Part shown: piece after piece, positions 16,817 to 26,030 of the stretch
How the letters are laid out: every line of letters starts with the position of its first letter
Position numbering within the stretch: the first letter of the stretch is position 1
NCBI GenBank assembly: GCA_963725615.1
Contig: CAVRZO010000019.1
Location: 62,001 to 126,000, forward strand
Length of the DNA stretch: 64,000 nt
From: JAIQFF01 sp963725615
GTDB taxonomy: Bacteria > Acidobacteriota > Terriglobia > Terriglobales > Acidobacteriaceae
Direction of reading: 5' to 3'
Program-made: the position numbers and the translations under genes
Notes under the pieces: model-generated
Seen by the model: only the letters and a program-made list of their open reading frames with translations
What the model was told of the DNA's origin: nothing
The model's database searches: none

Positions 16817-17155
16817 CTACAGCGCGTGCTCGCCCCGCTCATCGTTGCGGATGCGGATTGCGTCGTCAACGCGCGTCAGAAATATCTTGCCGTCGCCGAT
16901 CTTCCCCGTGCGCGCGGTATTGGCAATGGTCTGCACCACCTTGTCCACCATGTTGTCCGCGAGCACCATTTCCAATTTCACCTTAGGGATCAAATCCACT
17001 ATGTATTCGCGGCCGCGGTAAACCTCGGTATGACCCTTCTGTCGTCCATGCCCACGCGCCTCCAACACCGTCATGCCCTCCACCCCAATCTCCTGCAGGG
17101 CATGTTTCACCGCTTCCAGCTTGGCCGGTTGGATGATTGCTTCCACTTTAGTCAT
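16817..17155 (-). CDS. glnB: Nitrogen regulatory protein P-II
   Basis: A 112-aa canonical PII trimer protein, sensing 2-oxoglutarate, ATP/ADP and, via uridylylation, glutamine. MTKVEAIIQPAKLEAV starts the protein. The T-loop GRQKGHTEVYRGREY keeps Tyr51, the modification site, and the B-loop TGKIGDGKIF and C-loop are intact. It lies 60 nt downstream of the ammonium transporter on the same strand, the standard amtB-glnK pairing in which PII plugs the channel when ammonium is plentiful; by context glnK would be an equally good name. The ATG at 17155 gives the exact family length. Confidence 0.95.
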   Translation of the reverse strand: MTKVEAIIQPAKLEAVKHALQEIGVEGMTVLEARGHGRQKGHTEVYRGREYIVDLIPKVKLEMVLADNMVDKVVQTIANTARTGKIGDGKIFLTRVDDAIRIRNDERGEHAL

Positions 17156-17215
17156 AGTTCTCTGGTCCTTACTTACAAATGCTCTTAGGACAAGCAAATT
17201 CCGTACACGCGTACG

Positions 17216-18628
17216 CTAGGCCGACCCTTCCCAATAGTAGCCTTCCTCTCCGTGCTGCGAGAGGTCCAGACCTTGCGCCTCCTGCTCCTCGGAGATGCGC
17301 AGGCCAATCGTCTTATCAACGATGAACAGAATTATGAGCGTGCCCACGATGGCCAACGCCCACGCGATTGCGACTCCTATTGTCTGATTTCCCAGCTGCC
17401 GGACATTCCCTTCCAACAGACCTGACCCCAGCGAGTTGATGGACCTGGACGCAAATATCCCGGTCAGCAGTGCCCCAATCGTGCCCCCAGACCCGTGCAC
17501 ACCAAATGCGTCCAAAGAGTCGTCATAGCCAAAGCGGGCCTTCACCTTGGCGACCATCAGATAGCACAAAGCTCCCGCGACGAGTCCAATGGCCAGCGCC
17601 GAGAGCGGAGTCACGAACCCGGAAGCAGGCGTAATCGCCACCAGACCTGCGACCGCACCTGAAATGGCGCCTAACACGCTCGGTTTCCCGCTGAGCAACC
17701 ATTCCGTTGCGCTCCATCCGACCACGGCCGCTGCTGCTCCAAAATGGGTGGCTACGAACGCACTGGTAGCCAGACTGCCTGAGCCTAGCGCGCTGCCGGC
17801 ATTGAAGCCAAACCAGCCCACCCACAGCAGTGAAGCTCCCACAAAGCTCAGCACCACACTGTGTGGCGGCATGGGAGTATCCGGATAACCCACGCGTTTT
17901 CCCATGTAGAGGGCACACACCAGGGCCGAAACCCCGGATGTGATGTGTACGACCGTGCCTCCGGCGAAGTCCAGCGTGGGGAACCGCCCGCCCAGCGCGG
18001 CATTGAGCAGGCCTCCCTTGCCCCAAACCATGTGCGCCATAGGAGCGTAAACCAGGATCGACCACAGCACCAGGAACGCGACCATCGCGCTGAACTTCAT
18101 ACGTTCGGCGAACGCCCCGGTGATGAGGGCGGGAGTGATGATGGCGAACATCAGCTGATACACCATGAAAGTCTGCTCGGGTATGGTCGTGGAATAATCC
18201 CCATCCGGCTGGATGGTGACGTTGTGGAGCAGAACATGTTCCAGCCCGCCCACAAAGCTGTTTCCGCTTCCAAAGCAAAGGCTGTAGCCGACCAGTGCCC
18301 AGAGCACGGTGACCAGTGCCATCAGCGCGAAGCTCTGCATCATGGTGCCGAGAACGTTTTTCTTGCGCACCAGACCGCCGTAAAACAGGGCGAGGCCGGG
18401 CCCCGTCATCATCAGCACCAGCGCCGAGCTGGTCAGCATCCACGCGTTGTCTGCGGAACTTTTAGCCTCCGCGGCCTTTTGCTCCAACGTGGCCAGGCGG
18501 CTCTCCTGTGAATCACTCGAGGGTGCCGGGGCAGCGGACACGGTGGCAGTGCCCGGCTGCGCCAGCGCAAACCTCGCCGGTGCCACTGCAAAGATTACAA
18601 GCAGCCAAAGAATCAATGACTTTCTCAT
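17216..18628 (-). CDS. amtB: Ammonium transporter
   Basis: A 470-aa Amt/Mep/Rh channel. A signal peptide (to about residue 25, FALAQ) and a short Gln/Ala-rich coiled segment precede eleven TM helices. Signature stretches include ALVLMMTGPGLALFYGGLVRKKN, MLTSSALVL and DDSLDAFGVHGSGGTIGALLTGIF, with the pore His of the last motif present. It is co-directional with glnB downstream, so the two should be co-expressed under nitrogen limitation. I found no convincing sigma54 -24/-12 box in the 530-bp upstream region. The frame is open upstream to 18847, but the ATG at 18628 starts the signal peptide. Confidence 0.95.
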   Translation of the reverse strand: MRKSLILWLLVIFAVAPARFALAQPGTATVSAAPAPSSDSQESRLATLEQKAAEAKSSADNAWMLTSSALVLMMTGPGLALFYGGLVRKKNVLGTMMQSFALMALVTVLWALVGYSLCFGSGNSFVGGLEHVLLHNVTIQPDGDYSTTIPEQTFMVYQLMFAIITPALITGAFAERMKFSAMVAFLVLWSILVYAPMAHMVWGKGGLLNAALGGRFPTLDFAGGTVVHITSGVSALVCALYMGKRVGYPDTPMPPHSVVLSFVGASLLWVGWFGFNAGSALGSGSLATSAFVATHFGAAAAVVGWSATEWLLSGKPSVLGAISGAVAGLVAITPASGFVTPLSALAIGLVAGALCYLMVAKVKARFGYDDSLDAFGVHGSGGTIGALLTGIFASRSINSLGSGLLEGNVRQLGNQTIGVAIAWALAIVGTLIILFIVDKTIGLRISEEQEAQGLDLSQHGEEGYYWEGSA

Positions 18629-19158
18629 CGGTACCTGCCGGTTGGAGAGTGAATTCTTCCGATAAACGATTTCTCCCGATAAGCCCTTTCCAGTGATTGA
18701 AACGCTCTTAATCTTCCGGAGAGCAATCGTTCCAGTACCGCACCGAGGCAAGGCTGGAAGATACCTCAGACCATCACTATTATCAAACAGCTCGTTAGCA
18801 GGACCCCGAGACACGTCCCCGCAAGAGTCAGAACAAGAGCCAGGCAATGTCGCAAGAATTGCATTGGAAGTCTGACGTCCTGCAAGCTAGCAGCGTGAAG
18901 CAATGCATGGGGCAAAAAGCATACTCAGTTTCATTCTGTCGATTAACCGAACGGATATGGGGTTTAACCGCGGGGTTAGCGGAAACCGGCTGACCGACCA
19001 CGCTCATCGTTTGCCTCCACTTCAAGCTCCAGCTACAACGTTCTGCGAATCAGCAAGTTGATAGCGACCCAGGAAAAATCTCCGCAATCCTCGAGCTTTT
19101 GGCCCGTCACCTGCAATTACAGACGAGCATCGATTCGCAAAAGGAGAAAAACAAATCA
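18629..19158. other. 530-bp intergenic region between divergent genes
   Basis: No coding signal. It contains the promoters of amtB (leftward) and of the methyltransferase gene (rightward) and a small inverted repeat TAACC-GCGG-GGTTA at 18965-18978. AAGGAGAAA precedes the methyltransferase ATG. Nothing else is recognised. Confidence 0.5.
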
Positions 19159-20232
19159 ATGAGTACGGCACAGGTTCCAACTCTGGACATGAGCAAGCTG
19201 AATGCTTTTATCGGACAATTCGTGACTGATCTCGGCGCCGCGGTTCATAGCGGCATGGTCGTCATTGGGGAGAAGTTGGGGCTCTACAAAGCTCTCCTCG
19301 ACGGCCCCATGAGCTCTGCACAACTCGCCGCCAGGACGAGGACAGACGAGCGCTACTTGCGCGAGTGGCTGGCTTCACAGGCGGCCGGCGGCTACATCAC
19401 CTACAACGAGAAGACCGGCAAGTTCAGTCTGAGCGACGAGCAAGCTTTCACGCTGGCGGACGAAAACAGCCCCGCATATCTGCCCGGAGCATTTGAGCTG
19501 GCTTTGGGCTCGCTCGCGGCGGTTCCACGGATCACGGAAGCCTTCCTCACCGGCGGCGGGATGGGTTGGCATGAACACGTGGAAGGGGTCTTTCATGGCT
19601 GTGAGAAATTCTTTCGTCCCGGCTACGCCGCAAATCTTGTAAGCACATGGATTCCGTCCTTGCACGGTGTCCAGGCGAAACTGGAGGAGGGGGCGCGAGT
19701 GGCTGACGTGGGTTGTGGGAAAGGGGCGTCCACGATTTTGTTGGCGAAAGCATTTCCCAAGTCTCGATTCTTCGGATTCGATTACCATGACCAGTCCATT
19801 GAAGCGGCCCGCGAGTCCGCCCGGCGTAACGGAGTCGCCGACCGCGTCAGTTTCAATGTGGCAGCGGCGAAAGAGTTTCCCGGCAGAGGTTATGACTTCG
19901 TGGCCGTCTTCGATTGCCTGCATGACATGGGCGACCCGGTCGGGGCAGCGGCGCACGTCCGGCAGTCCCTGGCTGAGGATGGCACATGGATGATCGTTGA
20001 GCCCTTCGCCAACGACCAGTTGAAGGACAATCTGAATCCCGTGGGCCGGGTCTACTATTCCTTCTCGACTCTGCTGTGCACGCCCTGTTCACGGTCGCAG
20101 GAGGTCGGACTGTGCCTGGGCGCCCAGGCCGGCGAGGCCCGCATTCGGGAGGTTGTGACCGCGGCCGGCTTCAACCGTTTCCGCCGAGCGACGGAAACGC
20201 CATTCAACATAGTCTACGAAGCCAGACCGTAA
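19159..20232 (+). CDS. Class I SAM-dependent methyltransferase with winged-helix N-domain
   Basis: A 358-aa protein with an N-terminal winged-helix/dimerisation region (residues about 15-90, GLYKALLDGPMSSAQLAARTRTDERYLREWL) and a Rossmann methyltransferase domain (about 165-300), in which VADVGCGKGAST is the SAM-binding motif I and FVAVFDCLHDMGDP motif IV. The arrangement matches the Rv2258c-like group of transcription-factor-fused methyltransferases. The substrate is unknown. AAGGAG about 14 nt upstream supports the ATG at 19159. It converges with the acyltransferase gene. Confidence 0.85.
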   Translation: MSTAQVPTLDMSKLNAFIGQFVTDLGAAVHSGMVVIGEKLGLYKALLDGPMSSAQLAARTRTDERYLREWLASQAAGGYITYNEKTGKFSLSDEQAFTLADENSPAYLPGAFELALGSLAAVPRITEAFLTGGGMGWHEHVEGVFHGCEKFFRPGYAANLVSTWIPSLHGVQAKLEEGARVADVGCGKGASTILLAKAFPKSRFFGFDYHDQSIEAARESARRNGVADRVSFNVAAAKEFPGRGYDFVAVFDCLHDMGDPVGAAAHVRQSLAEDGTWMIVEPFANDQLKDNLNPVGRVYYSFSTLLCTPCSRSQEVGLCLGAQAGEARIREVVTAAGFNRFRRATETPFNIVYEARP

Positions 20233-20243
20233 CTCCTGCATTC

Positions 20244-20409
20244 GAGGGTGCCCCGTCCAAGCTTTGCTTGGGCGGGGATTTTCCGCGGAGACAACCCTTC
20301 ATAGCAGGAAAACACGGGGCTTGAGCTTACCTTTAACCGATCGGACAAAGGCTGTGACGTATGAACCTCAAAGATCCCCGCCCAAGCAAAGCTTGGACGG
20401 GGCACCCTC
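20244..20409. repeat. 35-bp perfect inverted repeat flanking 96 bp
   Basis: Arms 20244-20278 and 20375-20409 are exact reverse complements. Each contains an internal palindrome CCAAGC-TTT-GCTTGG and the GGTGCCCCG motif of the REP-like family. It sits between convergent genes and could act as a bidirectional terminator or be a small non-autonomous element. Confidence 0.85.
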
Positions 20410-20419
20410 TGAAGCCGGT

Positions 20420-22451
20420 TCACCGCGTCGTGCTCGATTTGGGATGCACGAGCCCGGACAACTTCGACGAGAGCATAGGCGCGAGGGACCGCGAGAACGC
20501 TGCGTTCAGGTGATCCGTGTCGCGATAGATGGGCTCTCCCTCGACCTCGACTTTGCAGGTGGAGGCATCGCAAAAGACGTCGGAGAAATCTACCACTGAG
20601 ACTGCCCTCAAGCCTGTGACAGCTTCCTGCTCAGCCCGCAACACGTCAGGTTCGAGCGCGTCGGTACGAGGTGAGTCACACGAGATTTCCCGATACCAGC
20701 GGTGCGCCAGCGCCCGCGACAGGCAAACGGGCACGTCCATCCTGGGCAACGGCACATCGTGGAAGACGACAGTCCGGAGTCCCGCCCCGTCGAAAGCGGC
20801 GACCGTGCGGCGGGTGCCTTCTTCCCATTCCGCCGCATTTGAAGTGCCATATCCCTCGGGCCGGTTCGGAGTGTTCACGTAGCTGTTCGAATTGCCCACT
20901 ACGATCAAGTTGGGATGGAGCGCGACGATTTGTTTCAAGGCGTCAGCCCGCCACTCCGCACATTCGGTTTCCACCCGTCCGAGCCGGGGATTGTACACAG
21001 GCACGTCCGCCGTCGGGCATGCGAACTTCAGAAACGTGACCAGCTTCCACTTTCTTTCCTGAGCAATCTTTTCGAACGCGGGAAACCAGTGAGCCGCGTG
21101 TGAATCTCCAAACAATGCGATCGTGGTGTCCGATTGTTTGTCCCCAAAAAAGCAGGGATGGGCGCGAGTTTCGCCAAAATTTGCAATGCATCCCGAATTC
21201 GACAGCGGACTAAACTCGTCCACCACCGCCTCCAGCATGCGTTGGCCTGGAATCATTTCTCTACTCTTGGACAAGCGGTAGCTGCCCAGCGAAATACTGA
21301 GACTCACCACCATGAGCACGCCCGCCAGGCCGAGGCACAACACCGGCCGGGACATCAAACCACGGTGGAAGCGAACCGGATTCTCGATGGCGTGCTGGGT
21401 GAGAAATGCGGCAAACAGCGCCACCGTCACCGCCACCAGGCGCCCATAGATCGAAATTCTTGGAAAGATCACTGCGGCGTAGATCAGCAAGGGCCAGTGC
21501 CACAGATACCAGGAATACGAGAGTCGCCCGAACCATTGAAGGGTAGGATGACCCAGCAACCGCCCCGCGCCCGCCGAAACCTCTGCCGCCCCCACCATCA
21601 GTAGCAAAGCCGTTGCCAGCGCAGGAATCAGCGCGCGCGAACCGGGGAAGGCCTCTCCTGGACGAAACCACATGGCGGCGCCCAACACAACCAGCAGGCT
21701 CGTCCAACTGATGATGAATTTGCCGTACTTATTGCGTGAACAGGGTGACGGGGACCATGCACGCGATGCCGCCCACGCCGAACTCCCAGGCTCGCGGCGG
21801 AGATCCGAAAAAGGCCCACGGCTGATTGGTTTGCGTCAGCCATATGCATGCCACGAGCGACAGAGCTGAAATGACTGCCAGGATCTTGCACAATCCACTG
21901 CGCGACCGGGCCAGACGAAAACCGATCCACACCAGCACGGGCCACACGAAATAGAACTGCTCTTCCACCGCCAGCGACCAGGTGTGGAGCAGAGGATTGT
22001 TGGCGGTGTCGGCTGCGAAATAATCTGAACTCTGGCGAATAAACCAGAGGTTGCTGACATATAGCGTGGTAGCCAGCGCGGTTTTCGAGTATCGAATCTG
22101 TTCAATGGGAGACAGCAGGAAGATGCCGGCTACCACGACGAATACCACTACGACGGCGGCGGCGGGCAGCAGACGTCGTGCGCGCCTGGCATAAAATCCC
22201 ACCAGGCTCAGGGTTCCGCTGCTTTCAAGCTCCTGCAACAACAAAGCGGTAATCAGATATCCGGAGAGAACGAAAAATATGTCCACTCCAAGGAACCCGC
22301 CCCGCCATAACTGGATATGGGCGTGAAAAGCCACCACCAGCAACACGGCAATGCCACGCAGGCCCTCAATGTCAGGACGGAAAGACACTGACTTCGGCGT
22401 CCGTGCTGCGTGTGGCTTGACATCGCCCCCCATAGCAAGATTCATAGACAT
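20420..22451 (-). pseudogene. OafA/YrhL-type acyltransferase with SGNH domain, broken by one frameshift
   Basis: Two adjacent open frames form one roughly 675-aa protein. The upstream part (22451-21729) is the acyltransferase-3 membrane domain, starting around FRPDIEGLRGIAVLLVVAFHA with HTWSLAVEEQFYFVWPVL. The downstream frame (open to 20420) continues with the remaining TM helices (LSYSWYLWHWPLL) and a periplasmic SGNH esterase-like domain (TTIALFGDSHAAHW, ending before DTDHLNAAFSRSLAPML with the catalytic D..H). Moving between them needs one extra base removed near 21730-21760. Such proteins O-acetylate surface polysaccharide or peptidoglycan. It could be a sequencing error or a genuine phase-variable or dead gene; all key motifs persist, favouring the former. 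Confidence 0.8.
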
Positions 22452-22488
22452 GCACTCACATGTTTGCCCCCCAACCTCTAGCAGGCAA

Positions 22489-22519
22489 GGTTACGGCGGT
22501 CACCGTTACCTGCGTACGC
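22489..22519. promoter_or_regulatory. Repeated GGTTACGG/CCGTTACC motif upstream of acyltransferase
   Basis: GGTTACGG and CCGTTACC lie 6 nt apart and are followed by the palindrome GCGTACGC, 38-68 nt before the acyltransferase start. They share the GTTAC core with sites at 31184 and 38149. A regulator-binding role is a guess. Confidence 0.3.
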
Positions 22520-22663
22520 CGGGGACATGAACCACACTAGCATTCTTCAAGCAGATGTCCGCCCTGTTGATATTGGTTTATTTGCGTCCTGGCCATTGAT
22601 TCGGCCATCAACTTATTCGGCAATCGATTCATTTGACAATCAGTGGATGGGAAAAGCAGGAGA

Positions 22664-24742
22664 TCATTCGCCGAGGTGGACCAGGCGGATTTCCACGCGG
22701 CGGTTGTAGGCGCGTCCAGTAGCGCTCGAATTCGGCTGCGCCGGAGCTGCCGCGCCCGCGCCTACGGCCGTCAGCCGGGAGGTGGGAACGTGCAGTTCGT
22801 CAACCAGTGCATTCCTGACCTCGATAGCCCGGCGGCTGGAGAGCTCCTGGTTGTAGCTTTCCGGTCCGGTGCTGTCGGTATGTCCCTCGAGGATCGCGCT
22901 GGCTCCGGGGTTTTCCGCGAGGGCGTCGGCGACCCGTTGCAGGAAAGCACCGTACTGCGAGCTGATCACAGCACTGTCCTGGTCAAAGAAAATGGTTGCG
23001 ACCTTTTGAGTTTTGCCCGAGCTTTCGGAGGCGGAATCGGAATCGGTGGGAAACTTCCGCACCGTCACGTCGTTGGCCTCGCTGGAGCCTGCGTTACGAG
23101 CGCGCCGGGAGTCGGCAGTTGCATTTTTGCGTTGTGCGTCCGGCGTTTCGATTCCTGAGCCAGCGACCTCATTGGACGCCCCCGAACTGCTTTGCGCCAG
23201 GCTTGAACCGCCGGTGCCGTTGGCCTCTTCCTGCCCCGGACGCTGCGACGAAAATTGTTCGCCGAGCACGAAGGCGAGAATGCCCGTAATGGCTGTCAAA
23301 GCCAGGGCCCTTGCCCACCAGATTCGACTTTCGGATCGTTTCTCCGCTGCCTGCTGCTTGTTCAGTAGTGCTTTGGCGAGGGCAGCTTCCCGCTCCGGGC
23401 GGACTGGTTCTTCCAGCTTCTTGGGCGGAGCGTTCTTGGTCGGATTCGTTGCCTTGTTGCTGGGAGCCGCGGCCGTTGGGATGCTCTGGGCGGGTGTAGA
23501 AACCCGGAGTTGCGCCGCCTTGCCGGGGGCTGCCGGGGCTGCTGTTTTTATCTCCTGCGGCCGGGCTGCTACCGGGAGCGGCGTGACGGTCGGCCGCGCT
23601 TCGTCCAGCAGAATAGGCTTTTCCACTGGCGTGGTCTTCTTCTCCTCCAGCGCTGGCGTGATGTTGCCTGCCGCAGGTGCTGCCGGAATTTTTTCGGTGC
23701 CACCTGCTGGGTTTCGATTGCTGGATTGCCCGCCTGTCGCAAGCGCACCCGCGTCCATGAGAATACCGCCTTGAGCTGCAGGCGGCTGCGTATTTACACC
23801 CGCCCCTCCGGTCTCAGGCAGGTTCGTTTCTCTGATCGGGAGAATCTTGCGGTGAGAAACCTGCCTTGAAGAATCCGTCTGATACAGGTCGGCTAGCACG
23901 CTGTTCAGATCAAGGTCGCGGGCAGCTTCCTCGATGATGCGGCTATCAATTGATTTGGCGTGCTCGGCAAACGCGAACATCATGGCGTTGAAGCACAGAG
24001 TATTGATGTTGCGGGGAACTCCATGGCTGTGGTCCCAGATGCTGCGGATCGCGCCTTGGGTGAAGAGATGAGCGCCCTGATAGCCGGCCGTCGCCAGACG
24101 GTGGTCGATGTAAGCCTGGGTCTCGGTCAGTGCCAGTGGGCTAAGGCGGCCAAAAGCCGAAATCCGCTGCATCAACTGTTCTTGTTCCGGCAAGGCCAGC
24201 CGCTTCGCCAGCTGCGGTTGCCCGGCCAGAATAATCTGCATCAGCTTGGATGTCGCAGTCTCGAAATTCGAGAGTTGCCGCAACGCTTCCAGGACGGAAA
24301 AATCCAGATTTTGCGCTTCGTCCAACACAACGATAACGCGCTTGCGTTCTCCTGCCGCCCGGGTGAGTACCTGGTTGAGCTGCTCCGACAATTTGCGAAG
24401 AGAAGTTTCCTCGGAGTGTGTTCCCAACTCGATCAGGACCGACTGGAGCAGTTCGACGGGGTTGGGCTGCGGTTGAAACAGGAAAGCGGTGTGGGCCGTG
24501 CCGCGAAATCTTTCTAGGAAGTTGAAGAGGAGCGTGGTCTTGCCCATCCCGGGCTGCGCGACCAGAATTTGGAATCCGAAGTCGCAGTCAATCCCATTGA
24601 CCAGCGAGGCCAACGCCTCCCGATGAGTCTGGCTGAGGAACAGGAAACGGGGATCGGGAGTGACTCCAAATGCGTTCTCCCGCAACCCAAAATGGCCGAC
24701 GAGTTGACCCTGTACTGAGTGTTCCGCAACATTGCTGCGCAA
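22664..24742 (-). CDS. ExeA/GspA-like AAA ATPase fused to an OmpA peptidoglycan-binding domain
   Basis: A 692-aa protein: N-terminal AAA ATPase (residues 15-285) like ExeA and the ATPase of exosortase/EPS loci, with Walker A AQPGMGKTTLL, Walker B VIVVLDEAQN and sensor HGVPRNINTLC; a Pro/Ala-rich linker (310-470); one TM helix (about 478-498); and a periplasmic OmpA domain (575-690, ATIFFDQDSAVISS, EGHTDSTGPESYNQELSSRRA, NRRVEIRL). The topology is cytosolic ATPase, inner membrane, cell wall. ExeA homologues use ATP and a peptidoglycan-binding domain to place secretin or export channels through the wall. Here the usual PG_binding_1 domain is replaced by OmpA. The start is probably TTG at 24742, as no in-frame ATG precedes the conserved region. 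Confidence 0.85.
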   Translation of the reverse strand: MRSNVAEHSVQGQLVGHFGLRENAFGVTPDPRFLFLSQTHREALASLVNGIDCDFGFQILVAQPGMGKTTLLFNFLERFRGTAHTAFLFQPQPNPVELLQSVLIELGTHSEETSLRKLSEQLNQVLTRAAGERKRVIVVLDEAQNLDFSVLEALRQLSNFETATSKLMQIILAGQPQLAKRLALPEQEQLMQRISAFGRLSPLALTETQAYIDHRLATAGYQGAHLFTQGAIRSIWDHSHGVPRNINTLCFNAMMFAFAEHAKSIDSRIIEEAARDLDLNSVLADLYQTDSSRQVSHRKILPIRETNLPETGGAGVNTQPPAAQGGILMDAGALATGGQSSNRNPAGGTEKIPAAPAAGNITPALEEKKTTPVEKPILLDEARPTVTPLPVAARPQEIKTAAPAAPGKAAQLRVSTPAQSIPTAAAPSNKATNPTKNAPPKKLEEPVRPEREAALAKALLNKQQAAEKRSESRIWWARALALTAITGILAFVLGEQFSSQRPGQEEANGTGGSSLAQSSSGASNEVAGSGIETPDAQRKNATADSRRARNAGSSEANDVTVRKFPTDSDSASESSGKTQKVATIFFDQDSAVISSQYGAFLQRVADALAENPGASAILEGHTDSTGPESYNQELSSRRAIEVRNALVDELHVPTSRLTAVGAGAAAPAQPNSSATGRAYNRRVEIRLVHLGE

Positions 24743-25310
24743 TGGGCACCTATCCGGGAAATTGGTAGCAAGTGGAGCGCCACCGCCCCAAAAGCCTTAA
24801 TGGGAGCGGATTTCATGGGATACGAGGATTTGCAGAACCGGGTTTCGGGGGAAGGCGTAAAGACTTGCAGTAAAAGAATACTGACGGGGTGTGTACCAGC
24901 CCGATATCGGATTGCCGTGGGAAAGGGCTTGCATACATTCCGCGAAAGCCGATGCAAGACCCTGCACTCCAGAGGACAGATTGCTGCATGCTTTTCACCC
25001 CTGAGGAAGCAGAGTCCTTCGCTCCGCGAAGGACTCCCGACGGAGGACCTATGCATTCCGGACGATAGCGGCGGCAACACCCCGCCAGATCGGGCAATGC
25101 GCTTTCGCTCTGGATTTGAGCCGACATTTCATCGAGAGTGGCGCGGAATGCACAGGTCCTTGGCTCCCTTTCGTCCGCTTTGCGGGACCAAAGACTGCGC
25201 TCAGGATGACAGCCTTCTCGGGCATGAGTCAGAGCTTGTTCCGAGCTGACCTGCGCCCGCCACTTCGGTAACTTGCGATCCCTCCCTGAAAGTTATAAAG
25301 TCCGGCGACC
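24743..25310. other. 568-bp intergenic region with palindromes
   Basis: No gene seen. It contains a near-perfect palindrome at 25012-25036 (11-nt arms, 3-nt loop, arm GAGTCCTTCGC) and, at about 25150-25212, a second repeat-like stretch ending CTCAGGATGAC that resembles the end of the element at 4019. It holds the divergent promoters of the ATPase and PilZ genes. Confidence 0.5.
25012..25036. repeat. 25-bp palindrome
   Basis: Arms GAGTCCTTCGC and GCGAAGGACTC around TCC, with no T-run on either side, so more likely a REP-like element than a terminator. Confidence 0.65.
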
Positions 25311-26021
25311 ATGGCCTTGCACGCATTGCTGTTTTCCCGGGACCAGGCAATCATCGACCTGGCAGGCGAAGTTCTCAAAACCCTGGACATCGAAGTTGCG
25401 CAGTCCACCACGGCACAAGATGCTGTGCAAAGGCTCACCAGCAAGAAGTTCGATGCCATCATTGTGGATAATGCCGACGCGCGCGGCGCCGTGGCCGTCT
25501 TGTCGGCGGCAAAGTCTCTGCCATCCTGCGAGCAGTCAATCGGAATCGTGCTGGCGATTTCACTCAGCAGCATCGGACTGGCGGATGGCGCGCGCAGCCA
25601 CATGGTTCTTTACCGTCCGCTGTCCGCGGACCGGTTGCGCACGGGAGTCAAGTCCGCTCTCGGATTGAGGAATGAGGGTGAGGACGCGCGCGAGTCTCCG
25701 CGTGCCTCCATTCGTATTCCGGCGACGCTGCGGGGCGCTGGACTGGATCAGACTCTGGCTTTCATTACCAACCTCAGCGCCGGCGGGGCCGCGCTGTATG
25801 TGGGACAGGACATACCTTCTTCATCCATCCAGACCATCGAGTTTTCTCTGCCCGGTGAAAAAGACAACCTCACCGCTGCCGTGGAGTTGATATGGAGAGA
25901 CGTGCAGGGGCGCATGGGAATTCGCTTTGCAAGCGTGTCGGCAGGCATGAGTGAGAGTCTGGAGAAGTGGACGGCCGCTCAGCCGGACACGCAGCACGCG
26001 GCCAAGGCTGCCGGCGCCTGA
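25311..26021 (+). CDS. Receiver-like plus PilZ (c-di-GMP-binding) protein
   Basis: A 236-aa two-domain protein. Residues 1-120 have a response-regulator-like fold (ALLFSRDQAIIDLAGEVL, DAIIVDNADARG with an Asp where phosphorylation would occur, final VLYRPLSADRL in place of the usual KP). Residues about 127-225 are a PilZ domain with the c-di-GMP signature RASIRIP...TNLSAGGAALYV and the later WRDVQGRMGIRF. It probably relays c-di-GMP levels to surface functions such as motility or EPS. It is 10 nt from the convergent GT2 gene. The ATG at 25311 is the first good start. Confidence 0.8.
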   Translation: MALHALLFSRDQAIIDLAGEVLKTLDIEVAQSTTAQDAVQRLTSKKFDAIIVDNADARGAVAVLSAAKSLPSCEQSIGIVLAISLSSIGLADGARSHMVLYRPLSADRLRTGVKSALGLRNEGEDARESPRASIRIPATLRGAGLDQTLAFITNLSAGGAALYVGQDIPSSSIQTIEFSLPGEKDNLTAAVELIWRDVQGRMGIRFASVSAGMSESLEKWTAAQPDTQHAAKAAGA

Positions 26022-26030
26022 GCGAAGAGA

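Noticed and set aside
18629..18900. sigma54 promoter for amtB
   Set aside because: No GG-N10-GC -24/-12 pair with adequate flanking match was found on the - strand.
25012..25036. Rho-independent terminator
   Set aside because: The palindrome has no T-run on either side and lies upstream of divergent genes.
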